A DNA stretch of 64,000 nt, taken from the NCBI GenBank assembly GCA_002748155.1, contig PDRO01000007.1, positions 1 through 64,000 on the forward strand, read 5' to 3'. Each line of letters opens with the position of its first letter. Within the stretch, counting starts at the first letter, position 1. Source of the DNA: Actinomycetales bacterium (GTDB lineage: Bacteria > Actinomycetota > Actinomycetes > Actinomycetales > Dermatophilaceae). The position numbers and the translations under genes are program-made. Under the pieces are notes generated by a model, which saw nothing but the letters and a program-made list of their open reading frames with translations, made no database searches and was not told where the DNA came from. Of the stretch, positions 16,626 through 25,694 are shown in pieces.

Positions 16626-18020
16626 ATGGCCGCCACGTTGGCCGAGAAGGTCTGGGAATCGCATGTCGTGCGGCGCGCCGAAGGCGAGCCCGACCTGCTC
16701 TATATCGACCTGCATCTGCTGCATGAGGTGACCAGTCCGCAGGCCTTCGACGGGCTCCGGATCGAGGGCCGCCGAGTGCGTCGACCCGACCTGACGTTGG
16801 CCACCGAAGACCACAATGTGCCGACCACACCGGGCCCGATCACCGATCCGGTCAGCCGCACCCAGGTCGAAACCCTCCGGCGGAACTGCGCCGAGTTCGG
16901 GGTGCCCATCTATCCGATGGGCGATGCCGAGCAAGGCATCGTCCATGTCGTCGGGCCGCAGCTGGGCCTGACCCAGCCGGGCATGACGATCGTCTGCGGC
17001 GACAGCCACACCTCCACCCACGGTGCCTTCGGCGCGCTTGCCTTCGGCATCGGCACCTCCGAGGTCGAACACGTGCTGGCCACCCAGACCTTGCCGCTCA
17101 AGCCGTTCCGGACGATGGCGGTCAACGTGCGTGGGCAGCTGCCCCCGGGCGTGACCGCCAAAGACATCATCCTGGCCGTCATCGCCCAGATCGGCACCGG
17201 CGGCGGGCAGGGTCACGTCCTCGAATACCGCGGCGAAGCCATCGAGGCGCTGTCGATGGAGGCCCGGATGACGATCTGCAACATGTCGATCGAGGCCGGA
17301 GCCCGGGCCGGCATGATCGCCCCCGACGAGGTCACCTTCGACTACCTGCGCGGTCGTGACCGGGCTCCCTTCGGCGCCGATTGGGAGGCCGCCGTCCAAG
17401 CCTGGCGGGCGCTACGCACCGACGACGACGCGGTCTTCGACACTGAAGTCGATATCGACGCCACGACACTCACACCGTTCGTCACCTGGGGCACCAACCC
17501 CGGGCAGGGCCTGCCGCTCGGTGCGTCGGTGCCCGAACCTGGCCTGATCGTCGACGAGACCCAGCGTGCCGACACCGAGCGCGCCCTGGCATACATGGGC
17601 TTGATCCCGGGCACTCCGCTGCGGGAGGTCGCGGTCGACACCGTGTTCGTCGGATCGTGCACCAACGGACGGATCGAGGACCTTCGAGCGGCCGCCGGGG
17701 TGCTGCAGGGGCGCGCGGTCGCCGACAGTGTGCGGATGCTCGTCGTGCCCGGCTCGGCCCGAGTGCGTGCGCAGGCCGAATCAGAAGGACTGCACATGGT
17801 CTTCGAAGCTGCCGGGGCCGAATGGCGGTTGCCGGGCTGCTCGATGTGCCTCGCGATGAACCCCGACAAACTCGAGCCGGGTGAGCGCTCGGCCTCGACA
17901 TCGAACCGGAATTTCGAGGGCCGCCAGGGCACGGGTGGGCGTACTCACCTGGTCAGCCCGCTTGTCGCGGCGGCTACCGCGGTTCGCGGCACGCTGTCCG
18001 CACCGGCGGACCTGGACTGA
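16626..18020 (+). CDS. leuC: 3-isopropylmalate dehydratase, large subunit
   Basis: A 464-residue aconitase-family subunit which, with LeuD, isomerises 2-isopropylmalate to 3-isopropylmalate in leucine synthesis. The [4Fe-4S] cysteines are in [12 protein letters not shown] (about 344) and [11 protein letters not shown] (about 405 and 408). The family start [12 protein letters not shown], the [14 protein letters not shown] motif and [10 protein letters not shown] are all present. The ATG is preceded by GGGAGGG at a good distance. leuD follows after 18 bases. Confidence 0.98.
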   Translation: MAATLAEKVWESHVVRRAEGEPDLLYIDLHLLHEVTSPQAFDGLRIEGRRVRRPDLTLATEDHNVPTTPGPITDPVSRTQVETLRRNCAEFGVPIYPMGDAEQGIVHVVGPQLGLTQPGMTIVCGDSHTSTHGAFGALAFGIGTSEVEHVLATQTLPLKPFRTMAVNVRGQLPPGVTAKDIILAVIAQIGTGGGQGHVLEYRGEAIEALSMEARMTICNMSIEAGARAGMIAPDEVTFDYLRGRDRAPFGADWEAAVQAWRALRTDDDAVFDTEVDIDATTLTPFVTWGTNPGQGLPLGASVPEPGLIVDETQRADTERALAYMGLIPGTPLREVAVDTVFVGSCTNGRIEDLRAAAGVLQGRAVADSVRMLVVPGSARVRAQAESEGLHMVFEAAGAEWRLPGCSMCLAMNPDKLEPGERSASTSNRNFEGRQGTGGRTHLVSPLVAAATAVRGTLSAPADLD

Positions 18021-18038
18021 ACACCGAAGGGACGAGTT

Positions 18039-18626
18039 ATGGACGCCTTCACCACTCACACCGGAGTCGGGGTGCCGCTACGGCGCACCAACGTCGACAC
18101 CGATCAGATCATCCCGGCGGTCTATCTCAAGCGGGTCACCCGGGACGGCTTCGAGGACGGCCTTTTCGCTGCGTGGCGCACCGATGAGTCGTTCGTCCTC
18201 AACAACCCGAGGTATGCCGCGGGCTCGGTCCTGGTCGCCGGTCCGGATTTCGGCACGGGGTCCTCGCGCGAGCACGCGGTTTGGGCGCTGATGAACTACG
18301 GATTCCGGGCGGTGCTCTCGTCGCGTTTCGCCGACATCTTCCGCGGTAACAGCGGCAAACAGGGCTTGCTGACGGCCCAGGTCGCCCAGGACGACATCGA
18401 GCTGATCTGGAAGTACCTCGAGCAGGACCCTGGCGCGCAGGTGACCGTCGACCTCGTCGCCCGTACCGTCACCGCAGGGGAGATCACGGCGGCCTTTCAG
18501 GTCGACGAATACACCCGGTGGCGGCTCGTCGAAGGCCTCGACGACATCGGGCTGACACTTCGCCACGAAGACCTGATCGGCGATTTCGAATCCCGCCGAC
18601 CGTCATACCGGCCAGTTACTGCCTGA
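18039..18626 (+). CDS. leuD: 3-isopropylmalate dehydratase, small subunit
   Basis: A 195-residue partner of LeuC carrying the swivel domain. Seen motifs are [17 protein letters not shown] near the start, [15 protein letters not shown] with the substrate-binding loop, and [17 protein letters not shown]. Normal length. It lies 18 bases after leuC in the same transcription unit and ends before a stem-loop at 18661. Confidence 0.98.
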   Translation: MDAFTTHTGVGVPLRRTNVDTDQIIPAVYLKRVTRDGFEDGLFAAWRTDESFVLNNPRYAAGSVLVAGPDFGTGSSREHAVWALMNYGFRAVLSSRFADIFRGNSGKQGLLTAQVAQDDIELIWKYLEQDPGAQVTVDLVARTVTAGEITAAFQVDEYTRWRLVEGLDDIGLTLRHEDLIGDFESRRPSYRPVTA

Positions 18627-18660
18627 GGTAGGTCCAGGGATCGCTGATTCGATTCGGTCC

Positions 18661-18683
18661 CGACACGCCCAATCGGCGTGTCG
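18661..18683 (+). terminator. Stem-loop after leuD
   Basis: CGACACGCC and GGCGTGTCG form a perfect 9-base stem around a CAATC loop 35 bases after the leuD stop. No T-run follows, so it may end transcription only weakly or protect the 3' end. Confidence 0.5.
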
Positions 18684-18870
18684 CAGCGCGATATCTCCGA
18701 GGGCCCGGCCGTGTCTTCGCCTGCCCCGCCCGGAGGTTCCGTCGGAGCCCTTTCCTCCGTAGTCCGGGGATAGCTGTCGGCTCAACCTGACTGTGCGGTA
18801 GACCTTTTGAGGTTCTCGGTTGCCACCGAGTCTGGCCCGGTGTCAGCCCGGTCGGAGTTTTGGAGCGTCA

Positions 18871-19020
18871 ATGACGTTGCGCGCCAACGTGTATGTCATC
18901 GGTTCGATCGACGACGGTGGTGGACACCACATCGTGTCGCCTCTACCTTCGTCCCAGGGGAACGTCCGGTTCCCGCCCATCTTCCGGCTCTACGGAGTCG
19001 GCGATTCTTGGAGGGAATGA
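18871..19020 (+). CDS. Possible 49-residue peptide upstream of hupB
   Basis: An ATG with a GGAG five bases upstream opens a 49-codon frame (MTLRANVYVIGSIDDGG...) that ends with TGA one base before the hupB GTG. No family is recognised. Third-base GC is lower than in neighbouring genes, and the hupB ribosome-binding site lies inside it. It may be a coupled leader peptide or chance. Confidence 0.25.
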   Translation: MTLRANVYVIGSIDDGGGHHIVSPLPSSQGNVRFPPIFRLYGVGDSWRE

Positions 19021-19021
19021 C

Positions 19022-19741
19022 GTGAACAAGGCAGATCTCATCGATCACGTGGCTGACACCACGAAGATGGGTGTCCAGGAAGCCACCCGGGCAGTCGAGG
19101 CGTTGATCGACGGCATCATCCGTGAGGTGTCGCGGGGTGGCAAAGTCGCCATTACCGGTTTCGGCACCTTCCAGAAGGTGTCCCGCGCCGCCCGCACAGG
19201 CCGCAATCCGCGTACCGGCACGCCGGTACGAATCAAGAAGACAACGGTCCCGAGGTTCCGTCCGGGCACCTCGTTCAAAGGCTACGTCACCGACCCTCGG
19301 AGCCTGCCGAAAGGCGCGCTTGCCGGTGGCCGGGCGGCGGCCGGATCGGTCACCGCCGTGGGCGCGAGTGCGGTGAAGGGCGCCAAGGCTGCGGCCAGAA
19401 AGGCGACACCCTCGAAAGCCACCGCCAAGAAGGCAACCAAGGCGGCGCCCGCGAAGACCGCTGCGAAGCGGACCGCGTCAGCGACGAAGACCGCTGCTTC
19501 CGTGAAGGCGACCGCGCGTAAGGCCTCGCCGGCTAAGAGCACCGCAGCGAAGGGCGCAGCCAAGACGGCCGGCAAAGCAGCAGCGCCGGCCAAGAAGGCT
19601 GCGGCCGCGACGCCGGCAAAGAAGGCGACCGCCACGAAGGCTGCGACGACCACCGCCAAGAAGACGACGGCGAAGAAGACGACCGCCAACAAGACGACCG
19701 CGAAGAAGACGACCGCCAAGAAGACCGCAACCAAGCGCTGA
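19022..19741 (+). CDS. hupB: DNA-binding protein HU with long Lys/Ala-rich tail
   Basis: A 239-residue nucleoid protein. Residues 1-90 are a standard HU domain (VNKADLIDHVADTTKMGVQEA, GFGTFQKVSRAARTGRNP with the DNA-gripping arm, VPRFRPGTSFKGYV). Residues ~115-239 are a low-complexity tail of AAKKAT/TAKKTT repeats like the histone-H1-like tail of mycobacterial HupB, expected to bind and compact DNA. The GTG start has GGAGGGA six bases upstream. The 3' end is built of near-identical AAGACGACCGC(C/G) units. It is probably a highly expressed, monocistronic gene. Confidence 0.96.
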   Translation: MNKADLIDHVADTTKMGVQEATRAVEALIDGIIREVSRGGKVAITGFGTFQKVSRAARTGRNPRTGTPVRIKKTTVPRFRPGTSFKGYVTDPRSLPKGALAGGRAAAGSVTAVGASAVKGAKAAARKATPSKATAKKATKAAPAKTAAKRTASATKTAASVKATARKASPAKSTAAKGAAKTAGKAAAPAKKAAAATPAKKATATKAATTTAKKTTAKKTTANKTTAKKTTAKKTATKR

Positions 19742-19961
19742 CCCGCCGTCCGCACAGCACCCTTCGATCGACGGCCAGCGTCCGCCGTGGACTTCTCTCG
19801 GACGCTGGCCCGGTCGGTCGTGTGGGAGTCTGCACGGTGCCTGCCCGAACCGTGACGTCGATTCGGTCCGGTCGTCCATGGTCTAGCCGAGACAGGGGAT
19901 TTCACGTAGATTCCGGTCCGGGTGCCGTGGCCTTCCGGTCCGGCGAAGACAAGGAGCAGCC

Positions 19962-20981
19962 GTGACACCGACAACGGACGACGCCGGGCACGTAGCTGTG
20001 CTGGGTGCCGGGTGCTGGGCCACCGCCTTCGCCGCCGTCTTAGCCGATGCGGGCCGGCGGGTGCAGATCTGGGCCCGTCGGCCGGGCATCGTGTCGTCGA
20101 TCAATGCCGGCCAGAACGCCGAATACCTCCCTGCGCTGGACCTGCCCCCGACGGTCAGCGCGACCGGTGATCCTGCGGAGGCATTGACAGGTGCCGACCT
20201 GGTGGTGATCGCTGTGCCGGCCCAGAGCCTGCGGGAGCTGGCTTCCGGTTGGGCCGACCACCTGCCGGCGCAGGCGCCGGTCGTGTCCCTCATGAAAGGC
20301 CTCGAGCTCGGCACCGGTCTGCGGATGACTGAGATCCTCGGCGAGGTCGCGGGCGTGCCGCCTGAGCGCCAGGTCGCCATCTCCGGGCCGAACCTGGCCG
20401 GTGAGATCGCGCGGAAACAGCCCGCCGCAACGATCGTGGCCTGCACCGAGATGGAGACCGCGCGCCGAGTAGCCGGCCTCTGTGCCACGTCCTACTTCCG
20501 CCCGTACCCGCACGCGGACGTGATCGGCGCCGAGATCGGTGGCACGGTGAAGAACGTCGTCGCACTCGCCGTCGGGATGGCCGAAGGCATGTCCATGGGT
20601 GACAACACCCAGGCCACGATCATCACCCGGGGGCTGGCTGAGATCACCCGGCTCGCGGTGCGGGTCGGCGCCGAACCTCAGACCCTCATGGGATTGGCCG
20701 GTGTCGGCGATCTCATCGCGACGAGCATGTCGCCGATGTCCCGCAACCGCACTTTCGGGGTCAATCTCGGTGCCGGCATGACCATCGACGAAGTCCTCGC
20801 CATGACGCGAGCCACGACGGAAGGCGCATCGTCGTGCCGCGCGGTGCTCGACCTAGCCGGGCGGCACGGGGTCGAGATGCCGATCGCCGCCGCCGTCGCG
20901 GCCGTCGTCGACGGGCGGAACACGCCTCGGCAGGTCGTCGAACAGCTCATGGCGCGTGAGCGCAAGCACGAACGGATCTGA
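19962..20981 (+). CDS. gpsA: Glycerol-3-phosphate dehydrogenase [NAD(P)+]
   Basis: A 339-residue cytosolic enzyme reducing dihydroxyacetone phosphate to glycerol-3-phosphate for phospholipid synthesis. The Rossmann loop is GAGCWATAFA at residues 15-24; the usual GSWGT is altered so that the third glycine is alanine. Further on are SLMKGLELGTGLRM, ISGPNLAGEIA, EIGGTVKNVVALAVG and the substrate-binding SRNRTFG. The GTG has AAGGAGCA just upstream. The plsC-like acyltransferase often found before gpsA in actinobacteria is absent. Confidence 0.97.
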   Translation: MTPTTDDAGHVAVLGAGCWATAFAAVLADAGRRVQIWARRPGIVSSINAGQNAEYLPALDLPPTVSATGDPAEALTGADLVVIAVPAQSLRELASGWADHLPAQAPVVSLMKGLELGTGLRMTEILGEVAGVPPERQVAISGPNLAGEIARKQPAATIVACTEMETARRVAGLCATSYFRPYPHADVIGAEIGGTVKNVVALAVGMAEGMSMGDNTQATIITRGLAEITRLAVRVGAEPQTLMGLAGVGDLIATSMSPMSRNRTFGVNLGAGMTIDEVLAMTRATTEGASSCRAVLDLAGRHGVEMPIAAAVAAVVDGRNTPRQVVEQLMARERKHERI

Positions 20982-21034
20982 GCCTCGGCGATCAGGCTCG
21001 GTCGCGTGCCGACATCCTGCATCGACCTGCTGAC

Positions 21035-21050
21035 GACCACATTCGTGGTC
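21035..21050. terminator. Stem-loop between convergent gpsA and trans-sulfuration gene
   Basis: GACCAC-ATTC-GTGGTC is a perfect 6-base stem, extendable by GCTGA/AGC with a bulge, in the 79 bases between two convergent genes. It could serve both directions. Confidence 0.4.
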
Positions 21051-21060
21051 AGCTCTGCCG

Positions 21061-22194
21061 TCACCGACGGGGCAGGCCGCTGAGGGCAGCCTCTAGGTCG
21101 TGCCAGAGGTCTTCCACGTCTTCGATACCCACCGAAAGGCGCAGCAGGGATTCCGGCACTTCGCGGGACTCACCGGGATATCGACGGCGGCGCTCGATCA
21201 GTGACTCCACACCGCCCAGGCTGGTGGCCGGAGTCCACAGGCGCACCGAGTCGGCGACCTGGTCCGCGGGGCCGGGGTCGCCCGGATCCGCCCCGATCTC
21301 GATGGCGAGCATGGCGCCGCTGCCTGGCCACCGCACCCGGCTGACCGCGGGGTGCTCACCCAGGCGTGTGGCCAGGGTCTCGGCGTTGGCGGTGGCCCGA
21401 TCGACGCGCACCTGCAGCGTGCGGATGCCACGCAGGGCCAGCCAGGTCTCCATGGGGCCGGCGATCGCACCGTGCCTGGTCCGGTGATCGTGAAGCTGGT
21501 GGATCAGCTCGGGCCTGGCCTTGTTGACCACGCACACCCCGAGCACGACATCGGAGTGCCCGGCCAGATACTTCGTCACCGAGTGCACGACGACATCGGC
21601 GCCGAGATCGAGGGGCCGTTGCACCACGGGTGTGGCCAGCGTGTTGTCGCACATGGTGCGGGCATCGACGCGATGCGCGGCGTTGATGAGCACTGGCAGG
21701 TCAGCCACGTCCAGCAAGGGGTTGGTCGGGGACTCGATCCACACGGCGCCCGCCGGGGCGTGGTCGCCGTCGCCGGTCACGGCTCGTACCGCAGCATCCG
21801 TGTCGTGCAACGGGACCCGTCGCACGTCGACTCCCGATGCCGCCAACTCGTCGAAACGGCTCCGGGTCGTCGAATACGGCGCGGTCGGCACCACGAACGG
21901 GCGGTCCGCGGGGACAAGGGTCAGCGCCGCCGAGATGGCGGCCATCCCGGATCCGAAGACCAGGGCAGTGCCCCCTTCGAGAGCTCCTACGGTCTGCTCG
22001 AAGGCAGCCCACGTCGAGTTGCCGAAACGGCCGTAACCCGGCGCCTGCTCGGAGTCCGGGTCCACGGCATACGTGCTGCTGAAATCGACCGGAGGGTTGA
22101 CCGGCGCTCCGGGTGCTCGATCCGGCCGACCGGCCGTGACGGCAATCGTCGCCAAAGCCCGGGGGCCGGAGAGTCGATCGGCAGTGTCCGTCAC
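21061..22194 (-). CDS. Cystathionine gamma-synthase/lyase-type PLP enzyme
   Basis: A 377-residue member of the Cys/Met-metabolism PLP family. The start of the domain is PVNPPVDFSSTYAVD; the cofactor-binding GSGMAAISAAL and the Schiff-base lysine in HSVTKYLAGHSDVV (about 207) are present, as is ESPTNPLLDVADL. Members split or build cystathionine, or use homoserine esters; this subtype, beside ddl in actinobacteria, is often called cystathionine gamma-lyase, but the substrate is not settled by sequence. It is convergent with gpsA and divergent from ddl. Confidence 0.9.
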   Translation of the reverse strand: MTDTADRLSGPRALATIAVTAGRPDRAPGAPVNPPVDFSSTYAVDPDSEQAPGYGRFGNSTWAAFEQTVGALEGGTALVFGSGMAAISAALTLVPADRPFVVPTAPYSTTRSRFDELAASGVDVRRVPLHDTDAAVRAVTGDGDHAPAGAVWIESPTNPLLDVADLPVLINAAHRVDARTMCDNTLATPVVQRPLDLGADVVVHSVTKYLAGHSDVVLGVCVVNKARPELIHQLHDHRTRHGAIAGPMETWLALRGIRTLQVRVDRATANAETLATRLGEHPAVSRVRWPGSGAMLAIEIGADPGDPGPADQVADSVRLWTPATSLGGVESLIERRRRYPGESREVPESLLRLSVGIEDVEDLWHDLEAALSGLPRR

Positions 22195-22230
22195 CGGGCC
22201 AGCCTACGAGCCCAGGTGCCGGCGGTGGCA

Positions 22231-22236
22231 TACAGT
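22231..22236 (+). promoter_or_regulatory. Candidate -10 box of ddl
   Basis: TACAGT lies eight bases before the ddl ATG and overlaps a GGCATAC word (22227-22233). The predicted start of transcription is about two bases upstream of the ATG, so ddl may be essentially leaderless. Confidence 0.4.
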
Positions 22237-22244
22237 CAACGGCG

Positions 22245-23438
22245 ATGACTGATCTGACCAGTGCCACATCCGCGACCGGAGTGGGTAAGCCAGACCCTTC
22301 CACCAACCAGACCTCGGTCGGCGGCCCCGGCACCGTGCGCCCGCGGGTGGCCGTGCTCTTCGGCGGCCGGTCGTCCGAGCATGCCGTCTCGTGTGCCAGC
22401 GCGGCGGCGGTGCTTCGGGCCATCGATCGCAAGGCCTACGACGTCGTGCCGATCGGGGTGGCTCGTGACGGCCGCTGGGTGCTCGTCGAGGACGACCCGG
22501 AGCGGCTTGAACTCACCGCCAGCCAGGTGCCCGAGGTCGACCGGGCGGGCACCGGCGTGCTCGTGCCGATGACCATCGACGACCGGGAGCTGCGAGTGCT
22601 GCCACCCGGTGAGGCACCGCGCGAGCTCGGTGACGTTGATGTCGTGTTCCCCTTGCTGCACGGCCCTTGGGGGGAGGACGGCACGCTGCAGGGAATGCTG
22701 GACCTAGCGGATCTGCGGTATGTCGGATCGGGCGTGCTCGCCTCCGCGGTAGGGATGGACAAGCACTACATGAAGACCGTTTTCGGCAGCCACGGGCTGC
22801 CGATGGGTGACTATGCCGTGATCACCGACCGCGACTGGCGCCGCGACCCGGAAGCGGTCCTGGCCGGCATCGAGTCGCTCGGGCTCCCGGTCTTCGTCAA
22901 ACCGGCACGGGCCGGATCGAGCGTGGGGATCACCCGGGTGGCCGAAGCGGCCGGGTTGCGGCCGGCGATCGAAGCGGCCCGCGAACACGACCCGAAGGTG
23001 CTCGTCGAAGCGGAGATCCGCGGGCGTGAGATCGAGTGCGCGGTGCTCGAAGGCCGCGGCGTCGACCCTCCGCGGACCTCCGAGGTGGCCGAGATCCGGG
23101 TCGTCGGAGGGCACGACTTCTATGACTTCGATGCGAAGTACTTGTCCGAGAGCGAGGTCGAACTCGACTGTCCCGCCAAGCTGCCCGACGGCGTGGCCGA
23201 CGAGGTGCGGCGGCTCGCTGCGGCTGCCTTCACGGCCTTGGGTTGCGAGGGCCTAGCCCGGGTCGACTGCTTCTATACCGATGCCGGTGAGGTCGTCATC
23301 AACGAGATCAACACGATGCCGGGCTTCACGCCACACTCGATGTATCCGCGGATGTGGGCCGTGTCCGGGTTGCCCTATCAGGCGTTGATCGACGAACTGA
23401 TCACGCTGGCGTTGCAGCGGCGGGTGGGGCTGCGGTGA
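22245..23438 (+). CDS. ddl: D-alanine--D-alanine ligase
   Basis: A 397-residue ATP-grasp enzyme that makes the D-Ala-D-Ala end of the peptidoglycan stem peptide. After a ~30-residue extension come VAVLFGGRSSEHAVSC, the LLHGPWGEDGTLQGML motif, FVKPARAGSSVGI and the metal-binding VINEINTMPGFTPHSMYP near the C-terminus. All catalytic blocks are intact. It ends 17 bases before the convergent DUF3515 gene. Confidence 0.97.
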   Translation: MTDLTSATSATGVGKPDPSTNQTSVGGPGTVRPRVAVLFGGRSSEHAVSCASAAAVLRAIDRKAYDVVPIGVARDGRWVLVEDDPERLELTASQVPEVDRAGTGVLVPMTIDDRELRVLPPGEAPRELGDVDVVFPLLHGPWGEDGTLQGMLDLADLRYVGSGVLASAVGMDKHYMKTVFGSHGLPMGDYAVITDRDWRRDPEAVLAGIESLGLPVFVKPARAGSSVGITRVAEAAGLRPAIEAAREHDPKVLVEAEIRGREIECAVLEGRGVDPPRTSEVAEIRVVGGHDFYDFDAKYLSESEVELDCPAKLPDGVADEVRRLAAAAFTALGCEGLARVDCFYTDAGEVVINEINTMPGFTPHSMYPRMWAVSGLPYQALIDELITLALQRRVGLR

Positions 23439-23455
23439 ACTCGACACGGGCGCGT

Positions 23456-23908
23456 TCACAGGCATTGACGTCCGTTCGGTGGCAGGGCCCCGGCTGCCGG
23501 GCCGAAAGCCGGCAGGAGTAGCGGTTCGGGCGCGTAGGTCTCGGGGACGTAGACCTCGAGTGCGGGTGTGCGGCCGTAGGTGGTGAAGCGGGTGCCGTCG
23601 GCAACCGGCTCGATGACCCAGTCGATGTCATCGACAGTGAGGCATGCGGCCGTGGTCGGCGTCAGCGCCGGTTGCCCGCAGACGGCCACTACCGCAGGAT
23701 CACCCCATGCCCGGGCTGCCGGTGAAGCCGGCGACACGTCGCGGGGGAGCAGATCGGAGACCTCGGCCGGCCACCGGTCGACCAATGCCTGGCATTCGGT
23801 GGAGTCGGCCAGCTCGGGCAGGTGCACCGGGACGGTGTGCCCACAGCCCGTCAGCAACGCGACACAGAAGGTGAGCGCGGCGGGGCGAGCCAAGGACGAC
23901 GGGCGCAC
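23456..23908 (-). CDS. DUF3515 family lipoprotein
   Basis: A 150-residue secreted lipoprotein of unknown function. A signal peptide (basic RPSSLARP, then ALTFCVALLTGC) ends in the lipobox LTGC, so the mature protein should be anchored to the outer face of the membrane. Conserved DUF3515 features are the ECQALVDRWPAEV segment, AWGDPAVVAVCGQPAL and paired cysteines. The gene sits between ddl and an Lrp-type gene, its usual actinobacterial position. It starts with GTG at 23908, 12 bases after the upstream small gene, so the two are probably cotranscribed. Confidence 0.85.
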   Translation of the reverse strand: MRPSSLARPAALTFCVALLTGCGHTVPVHLPELADSTECQALVDRWPAEVSDLLPRDVSPASPAARAWGDPAVVAVCGQPALTPTTAACLTVDDIDWVIEPVADGTRFTTYGRTPALEVYVPETYAPEPLLLPAFGPAAGALPPNGRQCL

Positions 23909-23920
23909 GGTGCCGACTAC

Positions 23921-24154
23921 TCAGACATGGACCACCGTGCAGGTCAGGGTCCGGGTGATCCCGGCGACATCCTGGATCTTGGCGATGACGAGTTTGCCCA
24001 GCTCGTCAACGGTGTCGGCTTCGACCCGGGCGATGACATCGTACGGACCGGTGACGTCTTCGGCGGAGGTCACCCCGCGGACGCTGCGGACCGTCTCAGC
24101 GACCGCCGCGGACTTGCCGACTTCGGTCTGAATGAGGATGAACGCCTGGACCAC
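23921..24154 (-). CDS. Lrp/AsnC ligand-binding domain protein (stand-alone)
   Basis: A 77-residue protein made only of the RAM (Lrp/AsnC effector) domain with no helix-turn-helix: VVQAFILIQTEVGKSAAVAE, GPYDVIARVEADTVDELGKL, and TLTCTVVHV at the end. Stand-alone RAM proteins form oligomers and may bind amino acids; the role is unknown. I chose the GTG at 24154, with GTGAGG six bases upstream; a GTG at 24166 would add four residues. It is divergent from thiL. Confidence 0.85.
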   Translation of the reverse strand: MVQAFILIQTEVGKSAAVAETVRSVRGVTSAEDVTGPYDVIARVEADTVDELGKLVIAKIQDVAGITRTLTCTVVHV

Positions 24155-24278
24155 GGAGAACCTCACTTCCTCGGAGATGACAGAGTGTCGGTCGGTTGCG
24201 GCCGGTCGGGCCGGACCCGTCGTAATCAGACGCTACCGTGCTGGACGACCGTGCGTCTGCCTGGAGGAGGGACGGCTC

Positions 24279-25340
24279 GTGAACGACATCGGTCGGCCCG
24301 GTGGGTCCGCGCGCTGGCGCGATCCCGACCCCGGTGAGCCAACCGGTGCGGCCACGTTAGCCGACGTGGGGGAGAGCTGGCTGTTGGAGCAGATCGGGCC
24401 GCAGCTCGGTTCGGCTACCGGTGGGCCCCGGGTGCTCCTCGGACCGGGCGACGATGCTGCGGTGGTCGCAGCCGGGCAGCCAGTGGTCGTCAGCACCGAT
24501 GCGATGGTGCGAGGACACGACTGGCGTGACGAGTGGTCCACGCCACACGATGTGGCAGCGAAGGCCGTCGCCCAGAACCTCGCCGACCTTGCCGCGATGG
24601 GGGCCGAGCCGACCGGTCTGTTGGTGACCCTGATAGCTGACCCCGCAACCACGGTGGCCTGGGTGCTGGCCTTCACAGAGGGATTGGGTGCTGCAGCGGC
24701 CACCGCGGGGTGCTCGGTCCTGGGCGGTGACCTATCGTCGGCCCCGCCAGGCACCCTGGCAGTGAGCGTGACCGCGCTCGGTGCTGTGGCTCCGGGATCG
24801 TGGGTAGGCCGTGACGGTGCCCGGCCGGGTGACCGGGTGGCCGTGTGCGGCACTCTCGGGCGATCGGCCGCTGGACTGTTGCTGCTCCAGCAGGGCCGCC
24901 CCGATGCCGATGCCGCGCTGGTGAGTGTGCACCGGCGGCCCAAGCCGCCCCTGTTGGCCGGGCCGCAAGCTGCTCGGGCCGGAGCGCGCGCGATGCTCGA
25001 CATATCGGACGGATTGCTACTCGACGGTGCCCGGATCGCCGCTGCCAGCGGCGTGGCCTTGGCCTTCGACACGGATGCTCTGCAGCCGTATGCCGCGCGC
25101 CTCACCTCGACGATCGGTGCTGCAGCCGCCTGGGGCTGTGTCCTCGGCGGTGGCGAAGAGCACTCGCTGCTGGCTTGCTTCCCCGGCTCCCCGGCATCCG
25201 GGACGTTGCCCCCGGGGTGGACCATGATCGGGCGAGTCCGCCGCGGTAGCGGGGTGCTCGTAGACGACGAACCGGTCGAGTCCCGCGGATGGGACCACTT
25301 CGGACCCGGGAACCAGGGATCCCGGACGTGCGACGACTGA
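24279..25340 (+). CDS. thiL: Thiamine-monophosphate kinase
   Basis: A 353-residue PurM-like kinase that phosphorylates thiamine monophosphate to thiamine pyrophosphate. Seen are the N-terminal GPGDDAAVV with its metal aspartates, VVSTDAMVRGHDWR, AAKAVAQNLADLAAMGAEP, the LGGDLSSAP motif, MLDISDGLLLD and LGGGEEHSLLACF, all ThiL hallmarks. The GTG at 24279 has an excellent GGAGGAGGG eight bases upstream; longer in-frame starts overlap the divergent Lrp-type gene. No TPP riboswitch precedes it. Confidence 0.95.
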   Translation: MNDIGRPGGSARWRDPDPGEPTGAATLADVGESWLLEQIGPQLGSATGGPRVLLGPGDDAAVVAAGQPVVVSTDAMVRGHDWRDEWSTPHDVAAKAVAQNLADLAAMGAEPTGLLVTLIADPATTVAWVLAFTEGLGAAAATAGCSVLGGDLSSAPPGTLAVSVTALGAVAPGSWVGRDGARPGDRVAVCGTLGRSAAGLLLLQQGRPDADAALVSVHRRPKPPLLAGPQAARAGARAMLDISDGLLLDGARIAAASGVALAFDTDALQPYAARLTSTIGAAAAWGCVLGGGEEHSLLACFPGSPASGTLPPGWTMIGRVRRGSGVLVDDEPVESRGWDHFGPGNQGSRTCDD

Positions 25341-25358
25341 GTACACCCGAGGTCACCT

Positions 25359-25392
25359 GTTGCCCTGATGGCCGCAGCTGCCGCCAGGCAAC
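25359..25392 (+). terminator. Stem-loop after thiL
   Basis: GTTGCC...TGGC pairs with GCCAGGCAAC around a GC-rich loop, with a 4-base bulge, 18 bases after the thiL stop. A CCCC-AAAAA stretch follows instead of a T-run. Moderate support. Confidence 0.4.
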
Positions 25393-25595
25393 CCCAAAAA
25401 GCAGCGAACCAGCGGACAGCCGTTGCCTACCGCGGATCTGCCGTGTCCAGGCGAAACCGGCCTATCCACCGAACGAGCATGACACTGACGCCGGTGGATC
25501 CCAGCTCAGACCCCACGACAATCGGGCGGCTGCCCTCCCGACTGAGTGCGACACGTGTCGACGCAGCGAGCTTGCCCAAGGACGGGGTCCCGGGT

Positions 25596-25625
25596 TTGGT
25601 GCCGGTCTGACGGCTCGGGTATCCT
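25596..25625 (+). promoter_or_regulatory. Promoter of rpmB
   Basis: TTGGTG (25596-25601) and TATCCT (25620-25625) are separated by 18 bases. The implied start at about 25632 gives a leader of ~60 bases with AGGAGA before the GTG. Confidence 0.6.
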
Positions 25626-25694
25626 TGCCCGGTTGTCCGCGGGCAAGCTCGCGGCGCCCGTTTCGCGCACTTCAACCAGTTTCAGGAGATCATC

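Larger units (their letters stand above)
18627..19021. other. 395-base leader region of hupB
   Basis: Between leuD and hupB lie the leuD stem-loop (18661-18683), a hairpin CTCGGT-TGCC-ACCGAG at 18815-18830 and a possible 49-codon open frame at 18871-19020. No known riboswitch is recognised. The length suggests hupB has a long untranslated leader. Confidence 0.5.
25341..25694. other. 354-base region between thiL and rpmB
   Basis: It holds a stem-loop after thiL (25359-25392) and a clear rpmB promoter (25596-25625). The ~200 bases between show no gene or RNA that I recognise; short open frames there are not convincing. Confidence 0.55.

Noticed and set aside
19282..19974. A hydrophobic minus-strand frame full of Val/Ala/Phe opposite the hupB tail
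   Set aside because: It looks like a membrane protein only because the reverse of Lys/Ala repeat codons reads as Phe/Leu/Val/Ala.
24167..24278. TPP riboswitch before thiL
   Set aside because: The short region before the GTG lacks the conserved CTGAGA and ACCTGA elements and has only a ribosome-binding site.
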